This document shows, piece by piece, positions 12,181-22,630 of a stretch of DNA of 64,000 bases. Both the position numbers and the translations under genes were made by a program. The stretch comes from Bicyclus anynana (taxonomy: Eukaryota; Arthropoda; Insecta; Lepidoptera; Nymphalidae): positions 8,422,292 through 8,486,291 of the forward strand of contig NC_069094.1 in NCBI RefSeq assembly GCF_947172395.1, in the 5' to 3' direction. Within the stretch, counting starts at the first letter, position 1. Each line of letters starts with the position of its first letter. The notes under the pieces were generated by a model, which did no database searches, had not been told where the DNA came from, and saw nothing but the letters and a program-made list of their open reading frames with translations.

Positions 12181-12456
12181 ATCGGTTTCTCGTTTCCCAT
12201 GGCAAAATAATTACGTAACATCAGTTTGATTTTAACCATATTTAAATTTGGAAAATTGAATTGAGAAAAAATTTAAATATTAACCTTTTTATCCAAGAAA
12301 CTCTCACAAGCTTTTTCATATATTTAGCCAAATCTATCTGCCAGAGCCACAATTACCCCAAATTTCATAGTCGATATATTTGCGCAGAGATATTATTACG
12401 ACTTTCTCGAGCGCGGGCGGTATTAACATTCATTATGTATGTTATTATAATATTAA

Positions 12457-12562
12457 GTGTGAACACCGTCACGCTGCTGGTCGCTTTAGTGAATTTGTGT
12501 AATAATGCAGTGTGAACACCGTCACGCTGCTGGTTGCTTTAGTGAATTTGTGTAATAATGTT
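12457..12562. repeat. 53-bp tandem duplication
   Basis: Two nearly identical 53-bp units begin gtgtgaacaccgtcacgctg at 12457 and 12510 and differ at only a few positions. They lie upstream of the candidate first exon at 12619. Confidence 0.85.
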
Positions 12563-12643
12563 GTGTGTTTTAATTATTGTGTGCTGTAATTATTGATCAT
12601 AAATTGTTTAGTGTGGGCATGGAGAACATGTCGGGCATGGGAC
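12563..12643 (+). CDS. Candidate host first exon (start codon plus donor)
   Basis: An ATG at 12619 sits in a good context (gggcATGg). It opens 25 bases of coding sequence, MENMSGMG plus one base, and then meets a consensus 5' splice donor at 12644 (gac|gtgagtg). The sequence just upstream is free of the recognised SINE and Helitron repeats and would be 5' UTR, including the 53-bp duplication. I do not recognise the gene, and no second exon is evident. It is equally possible that this is chance, since eight codons carry little information. Basis is the sequence pattern only. Confidence 0.25.
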
Positions 12644-12649
12644 GTGAGT

Positions 12650-14392
12650 GTTAATGCATTCTAAAGTGATCCCTTAAAACTACACCCAACGTCACAAGTC
12701 TTGGGACCTACTAGTGGTGTTTCTTCTACCACTAAATGATGGAATCACTGTCGCTGCTACCCGTCACGTCATCATAATATTTACACTTTTGTTTATAAAA
12801 CGTCAAAAAGGCTTAGCGTAAAGGTTTGCTCAATAGCTTTATTGATTTTAATGTTCTTTGGGCTTGCTTGATCTTTGTTATTGGCTGTTAAACTAGTGGC
12901 GAGGCACACCAAGTAAACCTTTTTTGCGTACGAAATCACTATATCAATCTACGAAATACAAATATTTGCGGCTTATATATTATCATTATATGTTACTTAA
13001 AACAGTAATATTGAAATTTCTACGAACTCAACCATTGCACTAATTGTGAGTGATTTGCCAAAGTTCGAGTCTGACCCCCGTCTCACTAAACCTTGTAGAT
13101 TATTAATGAGACCAACTACCCTTTCAATATTTAATTCATTCAAAACGACGGCCAAAATCGTTCTCGTACTCATCTACATCTAAATATATATAAATATTTA
13201 TATATTACTTATAGGATACCATAACTTTTTATGGCAAACCCAAATAGAGTCATCAGTTTCCCGGCGGTTCGCAAATACACAAGTAACACTCTAATACAAG
13301 GGAATAATGCCGTCCCGTCCCAAGCCGTTTATCAGTTGAGACATTCTTTGCTACTTACTCGTAGCTTGTTAGGGTTTATATTGATTTTTTCAAGTGTCAC
13401 TCCCTGGCGCGGCGGAGAGTCTTTAGTCAAGAGTAACAGGAGAAATTATAAAAAAAAATGACGCCCAAGCAGAAGGTATTGTTTAATTTACTTATGTATA
13501 GTTTTAGAGGAAAACTATTTAATGTTTTCGACGAAAGCTATCGGTAAAAAGGACTTAGTTTTAGTTTTAACTTAAATAACTTGGGTAAATTAAATCTTAA
13601 ATATTTTAAATCGTCCATGTATATTATGGTATAAATTGAAGAATCTTGTACCATTTCCGCTGTGTTAAGAAATTCGGTGACATTCACTGTGAGGAATTCA
13701 GGAACATTCGGTTCATTATTCACTGTGAGGAATTATTAAATGATATATCTATACGCTCACTTTTTTTTAATAACGTGATATAATATGACAATATCCCTAT
13801 TAAATAAAATTATTCCCAACAGATAAACAAAGTATTTTTGTAGGCATATTATGTTCAAAAAATAAATTAATGTTTTTTAAACAACAAAACCAAAAAAAGA
13901 ATCCCTTTCTGACTGTATGTCGTGGGCGCATCTCAGACCAACGCGCGTTTGAAATAAAAATTTTAACTTTCGACTTTAATTATCACCATTATTATAAAAC
14001 TAATTCTAATTTAAATAAATCAATTTTTACTTTGACTTTATGATACCAAAATATCAGGAAGTAAATCGTAACTTATAACGGATAAAAACTATATTAAATA
14101 GAAAAAATATTTACGTAAACAAATCGTCAAAGTTACGGGCACATCGTAAATTGTGAAAGTAAACTAGGTTTCCGTTGAACCGCAAACACCCCTTCAGATT
14201 TGCGTAACAATAAAATGGGCACTTTATCAGCTAGAAAAATACATTTCCATATGTGATAATATTACCATAAAAATAGATGCCACGATGTTCTGATTTACAT
14301 TCCCACTGATAGCCAGGTGACGAACAGTAAAACATCAGATAAGTTTATTTTTTTTGTATTTTCAAAAAAACTTTAAAAGTATTATTAACTTC
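12650..14392. other. No recognised feature
   Basis: AT-rich sequence. The 76-residue frame at 13231-13461 and the 61-residue frame at 13538-13723 (minus) show no domain. I found no repeat shared with the rest of the window. Confidence 0.4.
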
Positions 14393-14726
14393 AGTTCAGT
14401 TTGACGGCGCAGTGGTATGCGCGGTGGATTTACAAGACGGAGGTCCTGGGTTCGATCCCCGGCTGGGCAGATTGAGATTTTCTTAATTTTTCCAGGTCTG
14501 GCTGGGAGGCTTCGGCCGTGGCTAGTTACCACCCTACCAGCAAAGACGTACCGCCAAGCGATTTAGCGTTCCGGTACGATGCCGTGTAGAAACCAAAAGG
14601 GGTGTGGATTTTCATCCTCCTAACAAGTTAGCCCGCGTCCATCTTAGACTGCATCATCACTTACCATCAGGTGAGATTATAGTCAAGAGCTAACTTGTAA
14701 AGAATAAAAAAAAAGAGTTCAGTTTG
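14393..14726 (+). repeat. SINE-1, full length with TSD
   Basis: The tRNA-like head has an A-box-like ggcgcagtgg and a B box ggttcgatccc. The anticodon-loop position reads like a Val-TAC tRNA (atttacaag). The SINE-1 body and an aaagaataaaaaaaaa tail follow. A perfect 10-11 bp target duplication, agttcagttt(g), flanks it (14393-14403 and 14716-14726). Compared with the copy at 32705, eight bases (ctccgtgg) are missing just before the A box. Confidence 0.88.
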
Positions 14727-15059
14727 GATCGTGCCGCGTTGCAACAACCAGCTCATGACTTGATTGATTGACCTTGATTGACCTACTGATTTCAATATTC
14801 GTACATAATCTTAATATCATACATACCTACTTCATACAATGGTATCCAGGCAATAAACTAAGGCAAAGGCTAAGTTACACAAGCAGAGTTTCTCAATGCG
14901 AACGACTTGCAAGACAATAATCTAAACTTTAACAATGATATTGACTTATGACCGCATACGAGTCTAGGCTAGGAACAATAAGGATAAGTAATGGATAAGT
15001 ATCTACCTATAACCATATTGTATAAGGTACATAAACGCATAAATATGTTCAATTATTAT

Positions 15060-15185
15060 TTAGCCTATTTTAGCGGTTCACTCCAATTGCCAAGCCTCCC
15101 TTCTTATAGGAAATGGAACTTTACAAAGGATGTGGAACTTAGACCCACCCCGCTTCTTCATTGCGGGTTGGCGGGCTCAGGAATA
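15060..15185 (+). repeat. SINE-6 copy
   Basis: Shared with 26555-26710 and 480-530: tagcctattt, cttataggaaatggaactt, agacccaccccgct and tgcgggttggcgg. Degraded SINE-5-like sequence may follow to about 15290 (cgtgctctccga). Confidence 0.6.
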
Positions 15186-15540
15186 ATGTTAGATTATTTA
15201 ACTATCTCTGTCAGAAGTTAATGGTAACGATCGATACCGATGGTTAACGTGCTCTCCGATATATTGTTAAGTTTAACTATAACTTTATGGACTAGGCGAC
15301 TCAATGATTTCGTACTACCAAAATTGTCAAATTGGGAATTTCCATACAAAGTTCAAAATTAAATTCGTTTTACTTTCAATAAAGTTTCAAAGTAAAGCTC
15401 TTGGATCTAAAGTCATGTAGTCTTTTGGTTTCAGCGAGACAAACATAATAATCGTATATATAAACGTACGTATAGATAAGTAGTCCAGTAGGTATTAGGT
15501 AAATAAATATACTTACTTAAACAATGCACATCACTATCTA

Positions 15541-15781
15541 GCCCCAAAGTAAGCATACAGAGTAGCTTGTGTTATGGGTGCTAAGATAGTTGATATTATA
15601 ATTATAATATTAATATACAATTATAATATACTACATATAAATACTTATATAATGTATAAATACACACAGACACTGGAAAACACCCATGCTCATCACACTA
15701 ATATTTTCCAGTAGTGGGAATCGAACCCACGGCCGTGGATGCAGAAAGTAGGGTCACTACCCACTGCGCCACGCGGCCGCC
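15541..15781 (-). repeat. SINE-3, near full length
   Basis: At its right end, on the minus strand, is a tRNA-like head with ggcgcagtgggtagtgaccc (A-box region) and gggttcgattcccac (B box). The left end gccccaaagtaagc is the 3' end. A second copy lies at 33845-34028. Confidence 0.8.
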
Positions 15782-16000
15782 AGGTAACGGTATGTATTCT
15801 TATACTACACAGGTATAAGAATTTAAATTAACTAAAGTCTGCCATCGAATGATGACTTATGCAAACAAAATTTCAATTGAGAACTTCCACCTTTATAAAA
15901 TTTGGTTAAAATTGTTAATTTAGAAACACACATTTTCATCAGAATATGTAACTCAGTATAAGTAAATTAATTATTAATAATGTACCCGAATATAAGACTA

Positions 16001-16035
16001 GCTTGCAAAACTATAAATATTATAGTTTTGCAAGC
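16001..16035. other. Perfect hairpin, 15-bp arms
   Basis: gcttgcaaaactata is followed by a 5-base loop (aatat) and its exact reverse complement. It is too short for a pre-miRNA and too far from a gene to act as a terminator. It may be a MITE relic. Confidence 0.8.
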
Positions 16036-16289
16036 AAAACCTCAGTTATGGAGCTATAGGGAGTGCCTAATTAAAGACACTAAAATATAAATATAAATGC
16101 TGTAAAAATAGAAAAAAGTAACTTTGAGGCGTGATTGTAAATCATCATTATCAGCCGATGGAGACCTACTCTTGCAAGGACTCTCAAACTCGTGTTACGT
16201 TTTTGACAGAATGATGAGTTCGGTTTTATGGCTGTCCCATACTGTTCCCAACGAATGGCTCTTCGAATTATATCTCTTGCCGTGCCATG

Positions 16290-16505
16290 CTCTTTTTTTT
16301 TTTATTCTTTACAAGTTAGCCCTTGACTACAATCTCACCTGATGGTAAGTGATGATGCAGTCTAAGATGGAAGCGGGCTAACTTGTTAGGAGGAGGATGA
16401 AAATCTACACCCCTTTCGGTTTCTACACGGCATCGTACCGGAACGCTAAATCGCTTGGCGGTACGTTTTTGGCGGTAGGGTGGTAACTAGCCACGGCCGA
16501 AGCCT
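16290..16505 (-). repeat. SINE-1, 5' truncated
   Basis: Starts with the tail as a T-run plus attctttacaagttagccc and ends at ccacggccgaagcct. Body blocks match the copies at 7546 and 14403; the tRNA-like head is absent. Confidence 0.85.
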
Positions 16506-16732
16506 GGACTGGACCGATACTGGACCGTCAGGTTTGCAACTTGAGCTGACAGTGGTGCTTTCCTTTTATAACCAAAAGGATTAAGGTTCGATTTTTACCA
16601 CTACTGAATATACCCAAAAACCCACGTACGAAGCGAAGGAGGACTCAAGCGTGTGGAAGAGTTGCGCGCGACAAGTGCCGCTAGAAACCGGTTTTATTGC
16701 AAACAATATACCTAAGTTGAAGTATCGGTGCG

Positions 16733-17158
16733 ATGCTAAGAGGAAAATATTATTAGACCAGAGTTCGATCCCAGCTGTTGTATTGTTGTATTCCGTATTC
16801 TTCAAATCAATTATTATTATTATTATTATTTTTTTATAAAACGATAATGTTTTAAAACTTTGTATATAATATATGTATTAGGTTCAAATTATGTATTAGG
16901 TTAGTTGTATTGTTGTATTCCGTATTCTTCGAATCAATTATTATTATTATTTTTTTTTTTTGTATAACGGTAATGTTTTAAAACTTTGTATAATGCTAAG
17001 AGGAAAATATTATTAGACCAGAGTTCGATCCCAGCTGTTGTATTGTTGTATTCCGTATTCTTCAAATCAATTATTATTAATTTTATTTTTTTGTACAACG
17101 GTAATGTTTTAAAACTTTGTATATAATATATGTATTAGGTTCAAATTTTGTATCAGGT
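16733..17158 (+). promoter_or_regulatory. Tandem 5' UTR monomers upstream of ORF1
   Basis: Three head-to-tail units start near 16733, 16902 (partial) and 16993. They share atgctaagaggaaaatatta, gttcgatcccagctgttg, ttgtattccgtattctt, a variable ATT/T run, and ggtaatgttttaaaactttg. The third full unit ends at 17158, 87 bp before the ORF1 start. Tandem monomers directly upstream of ORF1 are known as internal promoters in mouse L1. That role here is inference. Confidence 0.7.
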
Positions 17159-17245
17159 CATGGTAGTAGGTATATATATATTATTTATTTATTTATTATT
17201 ATTTTCTTATATAATTAATTATACACAAATTTACTGTCTTAAAAC

Positions 17246-18229
17246 ATGACTAATGAATGTAACGTATGCAAGAATAGTGTGTTAGTTACGCAAAAAAGAA
17301 TAAAATGCGTAAAGTGTCATACGCAATGTCATTTTGACTGTATTGTAACGTCTGGAGCCAAGTCACCTATACTTCGAGGACAATGGATTTGCCCGACATG
17401 CAAGACTAAAATACCAACAACTACGATAACATCGGAAAGCAATATAGCGGTCAAATCAATTGACATTGCGTCAGACTCAAACGAAGTTTTGCTATCGGCC
17501 ATAAGAAGAGAGGTGACGGAAGTTATCTCTCAGACAGTTAACATTGAGTTGAAAAGAATACGTGAAGAGTTAAGCAGCCTACATAGCATAAAGTCGTCCA
17601 TAGATTATTTATCAGGCCTGTACGATACAGTAAAACAAGAGCTAGGGGAGGCTAAAAAAGAAATTTCAATTTTAAAAAAAGACAACATAGATCTTAGAGA
17701 AAAATTAATTAGTCACACAAACACAATTAATATACTTGACAAAGAGGCTAGATCTAATAATATTGAAGTTCACTGTTTACCGGAGTTTAAAGGAGAAAAC
17801 CTAGTTAAAACTGTAGAACAGATAGGGAGAATAATTAACGTGCCAGTGCATGAAGGGAGTATAGCTAAGTGCACTCGGGTTGCAAAAATAAATAAAGATT
17901 CACCAAGACCTAGATCTGTGATTGTTAAATTCAGCTCCCCTTTTCAAAGAGATAGATTTCTGGCAGGTGTTATCAATTATAACAAATCTAATAAGGAAGA
18001 CAAATTGAACACAGCACATTTAGGTATTTCTGGTGAAAAAAAATCAGTATTTATATCTGAGCACTTATCTTCGTTGTCGAAAGATATTTTCGCTGCAGCG
18101 CGTATTTTTGCCAAGGAAAAACAATATCGTTTTGTTTGGTCGCGTAACGGTAATATTTTCTTGCGAAAAACAATTTCGAGTGACATTGTATTGGTGAAGT
18201 CAAAGGAAACTTTAGCTAAATTAACATAA
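17246..18229 (+). CDS. LINE ORF1 protein: PHD finger plus RNA-binding-like domain
   Basis: 327 residues. An N-terminal PHD-type zinc finger is complete: C5, C8, C21, C24, H29, C32, C49 and C52 (C4-H-C3). Residues of about 85-165 are rich in heptad-like charged and hydrophobic sequence (LSSLHSIKSSIDYLSGLYD..., then KKEISILKKDNIDLREKL), predicting a coiled coil for trimer formation. From about residue 170 a basic domain begins with NNIEVHCLPE. It resembles the ORF1 domain of CR1-type elements that is also related to the baculovirus FP protein family. The protein should bind the element RNA and form the RNP in cytoplasm and nucleus. The start is the first ATG in the frame. It is not in frame with ORF2. 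The PHD finger could be misread as a host chromatin reader, but the ORF2 next to it settles the assignment. Confidence 0.9.
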   Translation: MTNECNVCKNSVLVTQKRIKCVKCHTQCHFDCIVTSGAKSPILRGQWICPTCKTKIPTTTITSESNIAVKSIDIASDSNEVLLSAIRREVTEVISQTVNIELKRIREELSSLHSIKSSIDYLSGLYDTVKQELGEAKKEISILKKDNIDLREKLISHTNTINILDKEARSNNIEVHCLPEFKGENLVKTVEQIGRIINVPVHEGSIAKCTRVAKINKDSPRPRSVIVKFSSPFQRDRFLAGVINYNKSNKEDKLNTAHLGISGEKKSVFISEHLSSLSKDIFAAARIFAKEKQYRFVWSRNGNIFLRKTISSDIVLVKSKETLAKLT

Positions 18230-18278
18230 TATTTATATTTTTTATTCTCATTAATTTATTTTATGCAGTATTATTATT

Positions 18279-21188
18279 GTGTGTATAGTATTTGGTTTTA
18301 TGTTCAGTTTAAAAATTTTCTATCAAAATGTAAGAGGAATAAGGACAAAGACAAATGATATATATTTAGCTATCCTTAATACAGATTTTGATATTTTAGT
18401 GTTGACTGAAACTTGGCTTAACAGTGGAGTATCAAGTAATGAATTTATTGACAGCAGATACAGTGTTTTTCGTAGAGATCGTGAGTCTAGTGTTACTAAT
18501 AAGTTAGATGGTGGAGGAGTTTTGATTGCGGTATCAAAAAGGTTTAGATGTTACAGAGTTAATTCTTGGGAGACAAATTATGAAGATCTTTGGGTTAATT
18601 TGGTATTTGGATCAAAAACCATATCAATATGTGCGGTGTATATTCCTTCACCACTGCGATATGACACACTTGAAGTATTTACGCAAAATGTTGAACGTAT
18701 AATAATTAACGAACAGCTGCCAACAATTATAATTGGGGATTTTAATGTACCCTCTATAAAATGGGATAGTGACATTAATGATTTAAAAAAAATGGTGCCG
18801 ACTAACACTGGTCCAGCTATTACTCTAATAAATAATTTTACGGCTTTAACAAATTTAGGTCAGTATAATAACATAAAGAATGCATTTGGCAAGATTCTAG
18901 ATCTTGTATTCAGTACTTTTGGCTGTGTGAAAATAGATGAAAGTGATTTTTCTGCATGCTCAATTGATAAATATCATCCGCCATTAGACATTGATTTGGA
19001 ATTTGATTTTAAAGATACCTTATTAACTCCAAATTCGATTACAAGATACAACTTTGGGAAAGCAGACTATGAGCAAATAAATGAATATCTTACAAACATT
19101 AATTGGGAGACATTGTTTAAGGATTGTGATAACGTTAGTGTAATGACAGATATTTTTTATGCTGAGCTACGTAAAATAATTGAAAAATATGTTCCAAAGA
19201 AAAAAGTTAAGAATAACTCGCGATATCCGGTTTGGTATTCGAAAAACCTAATTAAAAGATTGAAGGAGAAGAACAAATATAGAATCAGATATAAGAAATA
19301 CCACAATCCGTTAGACGAAATTGAGTTTAAATTATTACGTGATAGGTGTGAAGTTATTATAAATATGGAATATAAAAACTATTTAGAAAACGTAGAGTAT
19401 AGTATAAAGGTGAATCCAAAATTTTTTCATTCGTATGTAAAAAACTTGCGTAATAATAAATGTGATTATCCTGCGATAATGACAAATAATAATTGTTCAT
19501 TTTCCAATGGGTCAGATATTTGTAATCAGTTTGCAATCCACTTCTCAAATATTTTTGTATCGTCTAAGAGTCAATTAACACAATTTGTTAGTACTGTAAA
19601 TTCTAGTTATAGCTCACAATTAAATAACATAAGTATAAAGGAGAAAGAAGTTTTACAGAAATTAAAATGTTTAGATATAAACAAAGGTTCTGGCCCCGAT
19701 AATATACCACCACATTTTGTTTATAGCTGTGCATTAAGTTTATCGAAACCATTATTTCTTATTTATAATAAATCTTTATGTGATGGTATTTTTCCAAGTA
19801 TATGGAAAATGGCTAGAGTAGTGCCTGTTTTTAAATGTGGAGATCGGAAGGATATAACAAAATACAGACCAATATGTATATTATCGGTATTTTCAAAAAT
19901 ATTTGAATCAATAATCTGTGAGAGACTAAGTTGGCATTTTAAATCACTGTTAATAGATAATCAACATGGCTTCATAAAAAAAAGATCAACTATATCAAAT
20001 TTAACATTATTTATAGATGACATTACTGAAGCACTAGATAATACTGATCAACTTGATTGTGTTTATACAGATTTTTCTAAAGCGTTTGACGTTGTTGATC
20101 ACTGTATATTGATAAAGAAGCTCATCGGTTATGGTGTTTGTGGAAATGTTATCAATTGGATGGAATCATATCTAATGAATCGTGAAATGAATGTTGTTAT
20201 TGGAGGCTATCAATCAAAAACATTTATTGCTACTTCTGGAGTGCCACAGGGTTCCAACCTTGGGCCTACATTATTTGGAATATTTATCAATGATATTAGA
20301 ACTTGTTTTCAATATTGCCAATTTCAGCTGTACGCTGATGACCTCAAAATTTATACGAAAATAAAAGACATGAATGATTCTAAAAACATGCAAAAAGATT
20401 TAGATAGACTTTCTAATTGGTGTTATAATAATAATATAAAATTAAATCATTTAAAATGTTTCAGTATTACTTTCAGTCGTAAGGTTAAGAATTTCAAGTT
20501 CAATTACAGTATAAATGGAAATATATTGGAAGATGTTAAAATTATAAAAGATCTTGGGATTACATTAGATAATAAATTGAGCTTCATACCACACATAGAT
20601 AGTTTGGTAGGGAAATCTCTCAAGTTATTAGGTTTTATTATTAGAAATACAAAAGAATTTAAAAATTCATCAACAAAATTAGCCTTATTTAATACAATGA
20701 TCAGAAGTAGACTTGAATACTGTTCAGTAGCATGGAATCCGTATTATCAAGTACATAAGGATAGAATTGAAAGAGTACAAAAAAAGTTTTTACGACATTT
20801 AGCATTTAAAGATAAAATATTGAAGGAAAGAACCAAGTATGATGATCTCTTAAAATTTTATAAAACGGCTTCACTATCTAACCGTAGAGATTTGATAGAC
20901 CTTTGTTTTTTGCACAAAATTGTTAATTTTAAAATAGATAACTCGGAGTTGCTGAATAGGGTAAAACTTGCTGTGCCGAATAAAAATGCTAGATCTCACA
21001 TTAAAAATAAACTAACTTTTAGGCCAAGAATCACAAAAACTAATCTGGGGAGAAATGCTCCTATTGAAAGAATAGTGAGATCGTATAATAATATTTTTAA
21101 AATGGCAAATCTGGATATTTTCAATAGCGGTTCTAATTCTTTTAAAAGTAAAGTTAAAAAACATATGTCGAAGAATAATGTACTTTAA
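18279..21188 (+). CDS. LINE ORF2 protein: AP endonuclease plus reverse transcriptase
   Basis: 969 residues, uninterrupted. The endonuclease (about 10-240) shows YQNVRG (N17), TETWL (E44), DGGGVLIAV, AVYIPS, GDFN (D154, N156) and DKYHPPL (D230, H233), the last replacing the usual SDH block as in many CR1-like elements. The RT core shows KYRPICIL, QHGFIKKRST, the first catalytic Asp in TDFSKAFD (D598), SGVPQGSNLGP (653 on) and YADD (685-688). The CR1-type C-terminal region follows to the stop. No RNase H or gag-knuckle motif is seen. A second in-frame Met at residue 8 (MFSLKIFYQN) may be the true start, and it removes an odd hydrophobic leader. The protein nicks target DNA and primes cDNA synthesis on the element RNA. 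All visible catalytic residues are present. Confidence 0.93.
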   Translation: MCIVFGFMFSLKIFYQNVRGIRTKTNDIYLAILNTDFDILVLTETWLNSGVSSNEFIDSRYSVFRRDRESSVTNKLDGGGVLIAVSKRFRCYRVNSWETNYEDLWVNLVFGSKTISICAVYIPSPLRYDTLEVFTQNVERIIINEQLPTIIIGDFNVPSIKWDSDINDLKKMVPTNTGPAITLINNFTALTNLGQYNNIKNAFGKILDLVFSTFGCVKIDESDFSACSIDKYHPPLDIDLEFDFKDTLLTPNSITRYNFGKADYEQINEYLTNINWETLFKDCDNVSVMTDIFYAELRKIIEKYVPKKKVKNNSRYPVWYSKNLIKRLKEKNKYRIRYKKYHNPLDEIEFKLLRDRCEVIINMEYKNYLENVEYSIKVNPKFFHSYVKNLRNNKCDYPAIMTNNNCSFSNGSDICNQFAIHFSNIFVSSKSQLTQFVSTVNSSYSSQLNNISIKEKEVLQKLKCLDINKGSGPDNIPPHFVYSCALSLSKPLFLIYNKSLCDGIFPSIWKMARVVPVFKCGDRKDITKYRPICILSVFSKIFESIICERLSWHFKSLLIDNQHGFIKKRSTISNLTLFIDDITEALDNTDQLDCVYTDFSKAFDVVDHCILIKKLIGYGVCGNVINWMESYLMNREMNVVIGGYQSKTFIATSGVPQGSNLGPTLFGIFINDIRTCFQYCQFQLYADDLKIYTKIKDMNDSKNMQKDLDRLSNWCYNNNIKLNHLKCFSITFSRKVKNFKFNYSINGNILEDVKIIKDLGITLDNKLSFIPHIDSLVGKSLKLLGFIIRNTKEFKNSSTKLALFNTMIRSRLEYCSVAWNPYYQVHKDRIERVQKKFLRHLAFKDKILKERTKYDDLLKFYKTASLSNRRDLIDLCFLHKIVNFKIDNSELLNRVKLAVPNKNARSHIKNKLTFRPRITKTNLGRNAPIERIVRSYNNIFKMANLDIFNSGSNSFKSKVKKHMSKNNVL

Positions 21189-21483
21189 ATGCATTCTGTT
21201 TTTGTTTTAAATGTAATTACTTATTGTTAATTCCCATTATTATTGTTGTAATTACATTTTTTTTTTTCTTTCTTTCATTTAGTTTCTTTTTTTTATTTTT
21301 AGTGGTAGGTAGATTTAGTTTTTGTTTCTTTTGTTTTTAATGGTAAATTAAGAATTGTATTAAAATAAACGCATGTTGAGTTAGCCTATAAGTGGGGTGT
21401 ACAATGTAGCATATTACATTTTAATGCATGTTATGTTTAATTAGTCATAAGTTTTTTTTTTGTATACAACGTTGGCTTCCGAA

Positions 21484-21514
<31 letters not shown>

Positions 21515-21519
21515 ATATC
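21189..21519 (+). repeat. LINE 3' UTR and (AAAT)n tail
   Basis: AT-rich 3' UTR with aataaa-type signals near 21364 and 21482, then about eight tandem AAAT units (21484-21519) in place of a poly(A) tail. Confidence 0.85.
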
Positions 21520-21899
21520 AGTTCCCGTTACTATTTACATATCCGCACAATATAAAGACTCAAGTAGGTCTTTAAGTTCAGGCTGGAATATCTTAATGGA
21601 ATCCGATGTGTGCATATTGTCTGAAACGCATTTCATGTTATCCATTAGAAGGGAGGTAACGGTATGTGATGAGATCCGCTCAACAGGCTCACATTTACCT
21701 CATTTCCATTCGAAAGTGTGCCAAGTATGCACTCAGCAAGGTATGTGGTAAACGTGTTTAATAAAGCAAAGTGGATTTCAGTCATATACTAAGAAAAAAT
21801 CGTTTTTATTTCAATAATTATATGTATTATAATAAAATAGATTGCGATAGGTATATAAGGACTTTCCAATAAAAATTTAAGCCATGTTTCACCCCTTGG

Positions 21900-22150
21900 G
21901 CTGTATGTATGTTTTTGGCTGGTGGAAGGCTTCAGCCGTGGCTAGTTACCATCCTACGGGCAAAGACGTACCGCCAAACGATTTAGCGTTCCGGTACGAT
22001 GTCGTGTAGAAACCGAAAGAGGTGTGGATTTTCATCCAACTCCTAACAAGTTAGCTCACTTCCATCTTAGATTGCATTATCACTTACCATCAGGTTAGAT
22101 ACAGTCTCACCTGATGGTAAGTGATGGTGCAAAGTCAAGGGTAAGTGATG
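21900..22150 (+). repeat. SINE-1 with inverted 3' end
   Basis: Body from ggctggtggaaggcttc to ttaccatcaggttaga. It is followed by an inverted copy of the same end (ctcacctgatggtaagtgat at about 22105) and a further partial direct repeat (gtaagtgatgatgc), instead of the usual A-rich tail. Confidence 0.7.
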
Positions 22151-22260
22151 ATGCAAAGGTATATCATTTTTAAAAGGATTCAAAAACAGCCAAGTAATCA
22201 AAGAACCGGAAGGTACTCCTAGTATGTATTCCATGCTGACAGATAAACAAAGCTTTTTAT

Positions 22261-22630
22261 GAAGCCTCCGTTTTGTATACTATCAGACGCTACAAATCAC
22301 ATCGTACGTTCCAACGAGGGGAAATGAAAATTGAGACACCGGGAAAGCATTGTTCCGTGAAAATATATCTCCTTGATATTCTCAGCGCGGGACATTCAAC
22401 AACATGCGGATATTGCGATTGTATAACTTTTGGTGCTGTAGATTTTTTTTTAATTTTAGAACTTTTTTATTTTATGTATATATCGGCGGAGCAGACTAAA
22501 TTCCACTTCTGATAACGGAGAAGCCGTAGTCTAAGAGCAGGTTCTAAGCTTTACGTGTCAAGGATGGCAGATACGAAAAGTAACACTATCAATCATTACC
22601 GGAACGACCACTTAACTTACTTATACAGTT
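22261..22630 (+). repeat. Repeat E, longest copy
   Basis: The left part (ttttgtatactatcagacgc, gctacaaatcacat) recurs in the same orientation at 25800-25930. The right part (cggagaagccgtagtctaag, ggatggcagatacgaaaag) recurs inverted at 31500-31665. The class is unknown; it is probably an interspersed element of at least 370 bp. Confidence 0.65.

Larger units (their letters stand above)
16733..21519 (+). mobile_element. Full-length CR1-like non-LTR retrotransposon
   Basis: This is the one element in the window with both reading frames open. From 5' to 3' it has tandem upstream monomers (16733-17158), ORF1 (17246-18229), a 49-bp spacer, ORF2 (18279-21188), a 3' UTR of about 290 bp and a tail of about eight AAAT units (21484-21519). 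The PHD-type ORF1, the endonuclease plus RT without a visible RNase H domain, and the simple-repeat tail fit the CR1 group. I saw no clear target-site duplication, which is normal for CR1. The true 5' end is uncertain and may extend to about 16600. Intact frames suggest a young and possibly still mobile copy. Confidence 0.88.

Noticed and set aside
14403..14475. Functional tRNA gene
   Set aside because: A and B boxes are present, but the sequence runs into the SINE-1 body and the arms do not pair as a full cloverleaf. The same holds for the heads at 4734, 15781, 32705, 51890 and 63912.
17246..17405. PHD finger as part of a host chromatin-reader gene
   Set aside because: The same frame continues into a coiled coil and an ORF1-type domain and is followed within 50 bp by a LINE ORF2, so it belongs to the retrotransposon.
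17246..18229. Baculovirus-derived FP-like gene
   Set aside because: The similarity of LINE ORF1 to that viral family is general. The linked ORF2 and simple-repeat tail show this is a retrotransposon and not a viral integration.
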